Source: Bacteroidota bacterium
Lineage (GTDB): Bacteria; Bacteroidota; Bacteroidia; 2-12-FULL-35-15
NCBI GenBank assembly: GCA_947479085.1
Contig: CANJYB010000008.1
Span: forward strand, 1-64,000
Length of the DNA: 64,000 nucleotides
Reading direction: 5' to 3'
Below are positions 61,745 through 64,000 of the stretch, one piece after another. Made by a program: the position numbers and the translations under genes. The notes beneath the pieces are model-generated. The model saw only the letters and a program-made list of their open reading frames with translations, was not told the DNA's origin and searched no databases. Numbering within the stretch: the first letter of the stretch is position 1; every line of letters starts with the position of its first letter.

Positions 61745-63709
61745 TTAAGTATTAATTGTCAGATCATGTATTTTTTCAAAAAGTAAATCTGAGTTTATTG
61801 GTTTCGAAATATAATCGTTCATTCCAAGGTTCAGACATCTTTCTTTTTCTCCTGACATGGCATTAGCCGTCATGGCAATTATTGGGACATTGTTTTTTAA
61901 TTTCTCCCTGATGATGGTAGTGGTTTCATATCCGTTCATTACCGGCATCTCCATATCCATTAGTATAATATCAAAATTATTTTTTTTTAGTTTTTCAATA
62001 CAAACGCTTCCATTCTCAGCCACCTGAAGGTTTAGCTTTTTTGCAATGAACAAACTTAATATCAGTTTTACATTGAGCTGGTTGTCTTCTACAAGCAAAA
62101 TGTTCAGCCTGCTTAATTCTTCGGAGTTATATTTTTTTTCAATCACTCTATTTTTCGGAGCTTCATATGTAGTTTTTTTGTATGGAATAAAGAAGGTAAA
62201 AACGGACCCTTTTTTGAATTTGCTTTTTACGCTTAATTGTCCTCCCTGCAGTTCCACCAGTTGTTTGGCAATGCTTAACCCAAGTCCGGTTCCTCCGTAT
62301 TTTCTTGTAGTATGAGATTCTGCCTGGCGAAAACGTTCAAAGATATGCCCAAGTTTTTCTTCCTGTATTCCTATTCCTGTATCCGAAATAGTAAACTCCA
62401 GCAACACAAGCGAATTTTTTACCTCATGCACTTTAGCATGCACATTCACATTTCCTTGCTCCGTAAATTTTATTGCATTTCCTGCCAGATTGATAATTAT
62501 CTGTATAAGTCTCGTAGGGTCGCCAAGTAAATTTTCCGGCACATCATCGTCACAGGTAAATTGCAATTCAAGATTTTTTTCTTTTGCTTTTTCTATCAGC
62601 ATTTCATTGATGGAGGAAAGTGTTTCTTTTACACTGAAATTACTTTCTTCAAATGCCATCATTCCCGAATCGAGTTTCGAAATATCGAGAATATCATTTA
62701 TTATAGTCAGCAGGTTTTCTCCTGAATATTTTATTATTTTAACGTATTCTTTTTCCTTGGCTTGTAGCTGACTTTTAAATAATATATCCGAAAAACCAAT
62801 GATAGCGTTCATTGGTGTTCTTATCTCATGGCTCATATTGGCAAGGAATGCTTCTTTCAATTTAGTCGATTCTTCTGCTTTTAAAGTGGCTTGTTCGGCT
62901 TTGTTCTTGGATTCTATCAGTTCGTTTTCAAATCTTTTTTGTTCAGTAATGTCTCTTGCTACCATTACCACACCTAATACAATTCCTTTTTCATCTTTGT
63001 ACACAGAACCATTAAATAACACTTTTGTTAAAACTCCATCTTTTATTGTTAATGGAAAATCCACAACAAAACCTTTATCAAATATCTGTAAATAAACAGC
63101 TCTTGCTTTTTCGGGTTCTGTAAAATAATCATGAAAGTCGGAGCCTATTAATTTTCTTCTGGATACACCTGTTACTTTTATGGAAGCATTATTCATGTCC
63201 GTAATTTTTCCATCTGTGCCGATTGCAAATAAAGGATCGTGACTAGCTTCAATTAGACTAAGCGAATACTTGGCAAGTAGTTTTTGAGCAGTTACATCAC
63301 TGATCAGCATTTTCATTTCCTCCGCCTGAATAAGCAACTCATGTTTTTTGTTATACAAATCTACAAACACGGCTACCTTTGCTCTTAGTATATCTGGCGA
63401 AAGAGGTTTAATCATAAAATCAACTGCTCCTGCTTGGTATCCTTTAAAAATATGTCCTGGAGCATCCATATTGGCTGTTAAAAAAATAATTGGTACATGC
63501 TTTAGTTTTTCTTTTTGCCGAATCAGTTCCACAGTTTCAAATCCGTCCATCATGGGCATTTGTACGTCCATCAGTATAATTGCAAATTCATGTTCTTTAT
63601 CCAAAATCTCTAATGCTTCCTTTCCCGAACTCGCTTTTACACAGGCATAATTTTCGTTCGATAAAATTATTTCAAGGGCAAACAGGTTTTCTGCTCTGTC
63701 ATCTACCAA
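61745..63709 (-). CDS. Hybrid histidine kinase (REC-PAS-HisKA-HATPase-REC)
   Basis: 654 residues counted from TTG 63709. N-terminal receiver with phosphoacceptor Asp48 (LMDVQMPMMDGFE) and Lys (MIKPLSPD); PAS about 148-262 (EASHDPLFAIGTDGKITDMN); HisKA with His294 (NMSHEIRTPMNAIIGFS); HATPase with DNxG-type motifs (SDTGIGI, GTGLGLSIAKQL); C-terminal receiver about 533-654 with LMDMEMPVMNG and ISKPIN. The start is problematic: the receiver's first strand VKLLLVDD begins upstream of TTG 63709, and that strand's codons are open back to TAA 63760-63758, but without any ATG, GTG or TTG. Either a rare start codon or a frameshift/assembly error is involved. It follows a receiver gene by about 60 bases. 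Confidence 0.8.
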   Translation of the reverse strand: MVDDRAENLFALEIILSNENYACVKASSGKEALEILDKEHEFAIILMDVQMPMMDGFETVELIRQKEKLKHVPIIFLTANMDAPGHIFKGYQAGAVDFMIKPLSPDILRAKVAVFVDLYNKKHELLIQAEEMKMLISDVTAQKLLAKYSLSLIEASHDPLFAIGTDGKITDMNNASIKVTGVSRRKLIGSDFHDYFTEPEKARAVYLQIFDKGFVVDFPLTIKDGVLTKVLFNGSVYKDEKGIVLGVVMVARDITEQKRFENELIESKNKAEQATLKAEESTKLKEAFLANMSHEIRTPMNAIIGFSDILFKSQLQAKEKEYVKIIKYSGENLLTIINDILDISKLDSGMMAFEESNFSVKETLSSINEMLIEKAKEKNLELQFTCDDDVPENLLGDPTRLIQIIINLAGNAIKFTEQGNVNVHAKVHEVKNSLVLLEFTISDTGIGIQEEKLGHIFERFRQAESHTTRKYGGTGLGLSIAKQLVELQGGQLSVKSKFKKGSVFTFFIPYKKTTYEAPKNRVIEKKYNSEELSRLNILLVEDNQLNVKLILSLFIAKKLNLQVAENGSVCIEKLKKNNFDIILMDMEMPVMNGYETTTIIREKLKNNVPIIAMTANAMSGEKERCLNLGMNDYISKPINSDLLFEKIHDLTINT

Positions 63710-63770
63710 TAATAGTTTAACCCGATTATCTTCTTTCTTTTTTACTAATGTTATTTTTTATTGTTTACTC

Positions 63771-64000
63771 TTATTTACTAAGCCACACCCTCATTAATGA
63801 AAGTAATCTTTCAACATCTATTGGCTTGGTAATATAATCGTTGGCACCTGCATCTATGCATTTTTGTTTATCATCTTTCATCGCCTTTGCTGTTAATGCA
63901 ATTACCGGCAGGTGGCGGTATTTCATCTGTAGCCTTATTTTTTTCATGGCCTCATACCCATCCATTACCGGCATCATTATATCCATCAAAACAAGATCGA
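63771..64000 (-). CDS. Partial protein ending in a receiver domain
   Basis: The last 76 or so codons of a receiver domain: [23 protein letters not shown] with phosphoacceptor Asp, ALTAKAM with the conserved Thr, and [14 protein letters not shown] with Lys, ending VWLSK-stop at 63771. The frame continues past the window edge (at 64000), so whether it is a lone receiver or the tail of a hybrid kinase cannot be seen. Close to the following hybrid kinase gene, suggesting one phosphorelay operon. Confidence 0.85.
   Translation of the reverse strand, partial: DLVLMDIMMPVMDGYEAMKKIRLQMKYRHLPVIALTAKAMKDDKQKCIDAGANDYITKPIDVERLLSLMRVWLSK

Overview
The window is a stretch of a Bacteroidota chromosome (gliding/Cytophaga-Chitinophaga-Flavobacteria type; I would not go finer). 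Evidence: AT-rich DNA, outer-membrane and secreted proteins with type IX secretion (T9SS) sorting domains of both type A and type B (CHU_C), SprB repeats, a carboxypeptidase-domain TonB receptor, a LytS/LytTR pair, at least twelve exact matches to the Bacteroidota -7 promoter box TAnnTTTG just upstream of genes, almost no Shine-Dalgarno sequences, and a tmRNA tag (GESNYAMAA) of the Bacteroidota kind.

Layout. 0-9.3 kb: a small unknown protein, an aldo/keto reductase, a 3'-truncated Ig-repeat secreted protein, a DUF58 protein, a TonB-dependent receptor, a LytS-type kinase with LytTR regulator, and a lipoprotein. 9.9-12.5 kb: an operon of three single-domain response regulators followed by a coiled-coil histidine kinase built on 63-bp coding repeats. 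12.9-13.4 kb: a non-coding array of 13 palindromic units at 42-bp spacing. 13.5-19.6 kb: two ~1000-residue type B T9SS cell-surface proteins. 20-27.8 kb: a surface-envelope cluster of three paralogous beta-barrel/TSP3 proteins, two of them ending in SPOR domains, plus a fourth SPOR protein. 27.8-31.4 kb: small secreted or unknown proteins and an island of non-coding repeats (two inverted-repeat elements and a 21-bp phased array). 31.9-37.9 kb: SprB-repeat protein, a GH5-like secreted glycosidase broken by one in-frame TAA, and an SBBP beta-propeller protein. 38.1-51.9 kb: housekeeping block (tig, clpP, clpX, dnaE, ABC-2 exporter, an AlaDH/PNT-family dehydrogenase, ssrA tmRNA, a U32 protein, YjdM/PhnA). 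52-61.5 kb: a 3166-residue type B T9SS adhesin with 25 tandem 84-residue repeats, including a recent 4-unit (1008 bp) duplication. 61.7-64 kb: a hybrid histidine kinase and the end of another receiver-containing protein running off the window.

How parts fit: trigger factor, ClpP, ClpX and tmRNA form a protein-quality-control set (tmRNA-tagged proteins are ClpXP substrates). Most other genes build or sense the cell surface: T9SS cargo, outer-membrane barrels anchored to peptidoglycan by SPOR instead of OmpA domains, and several phosphorelay proteins. No CRISPR, prophage, transposase, rRNA or tRNA was seen. The most unexplained features are the two helically phased palindrome arrays (42 bp = 4 turns; 21 bp = 2 turns), the nonsense-interrupted glycosidase, the truncated gene abutting the aldo/keto reductase, and the terminator-promoter-start cassettes that give near-leaderless mRNAs.
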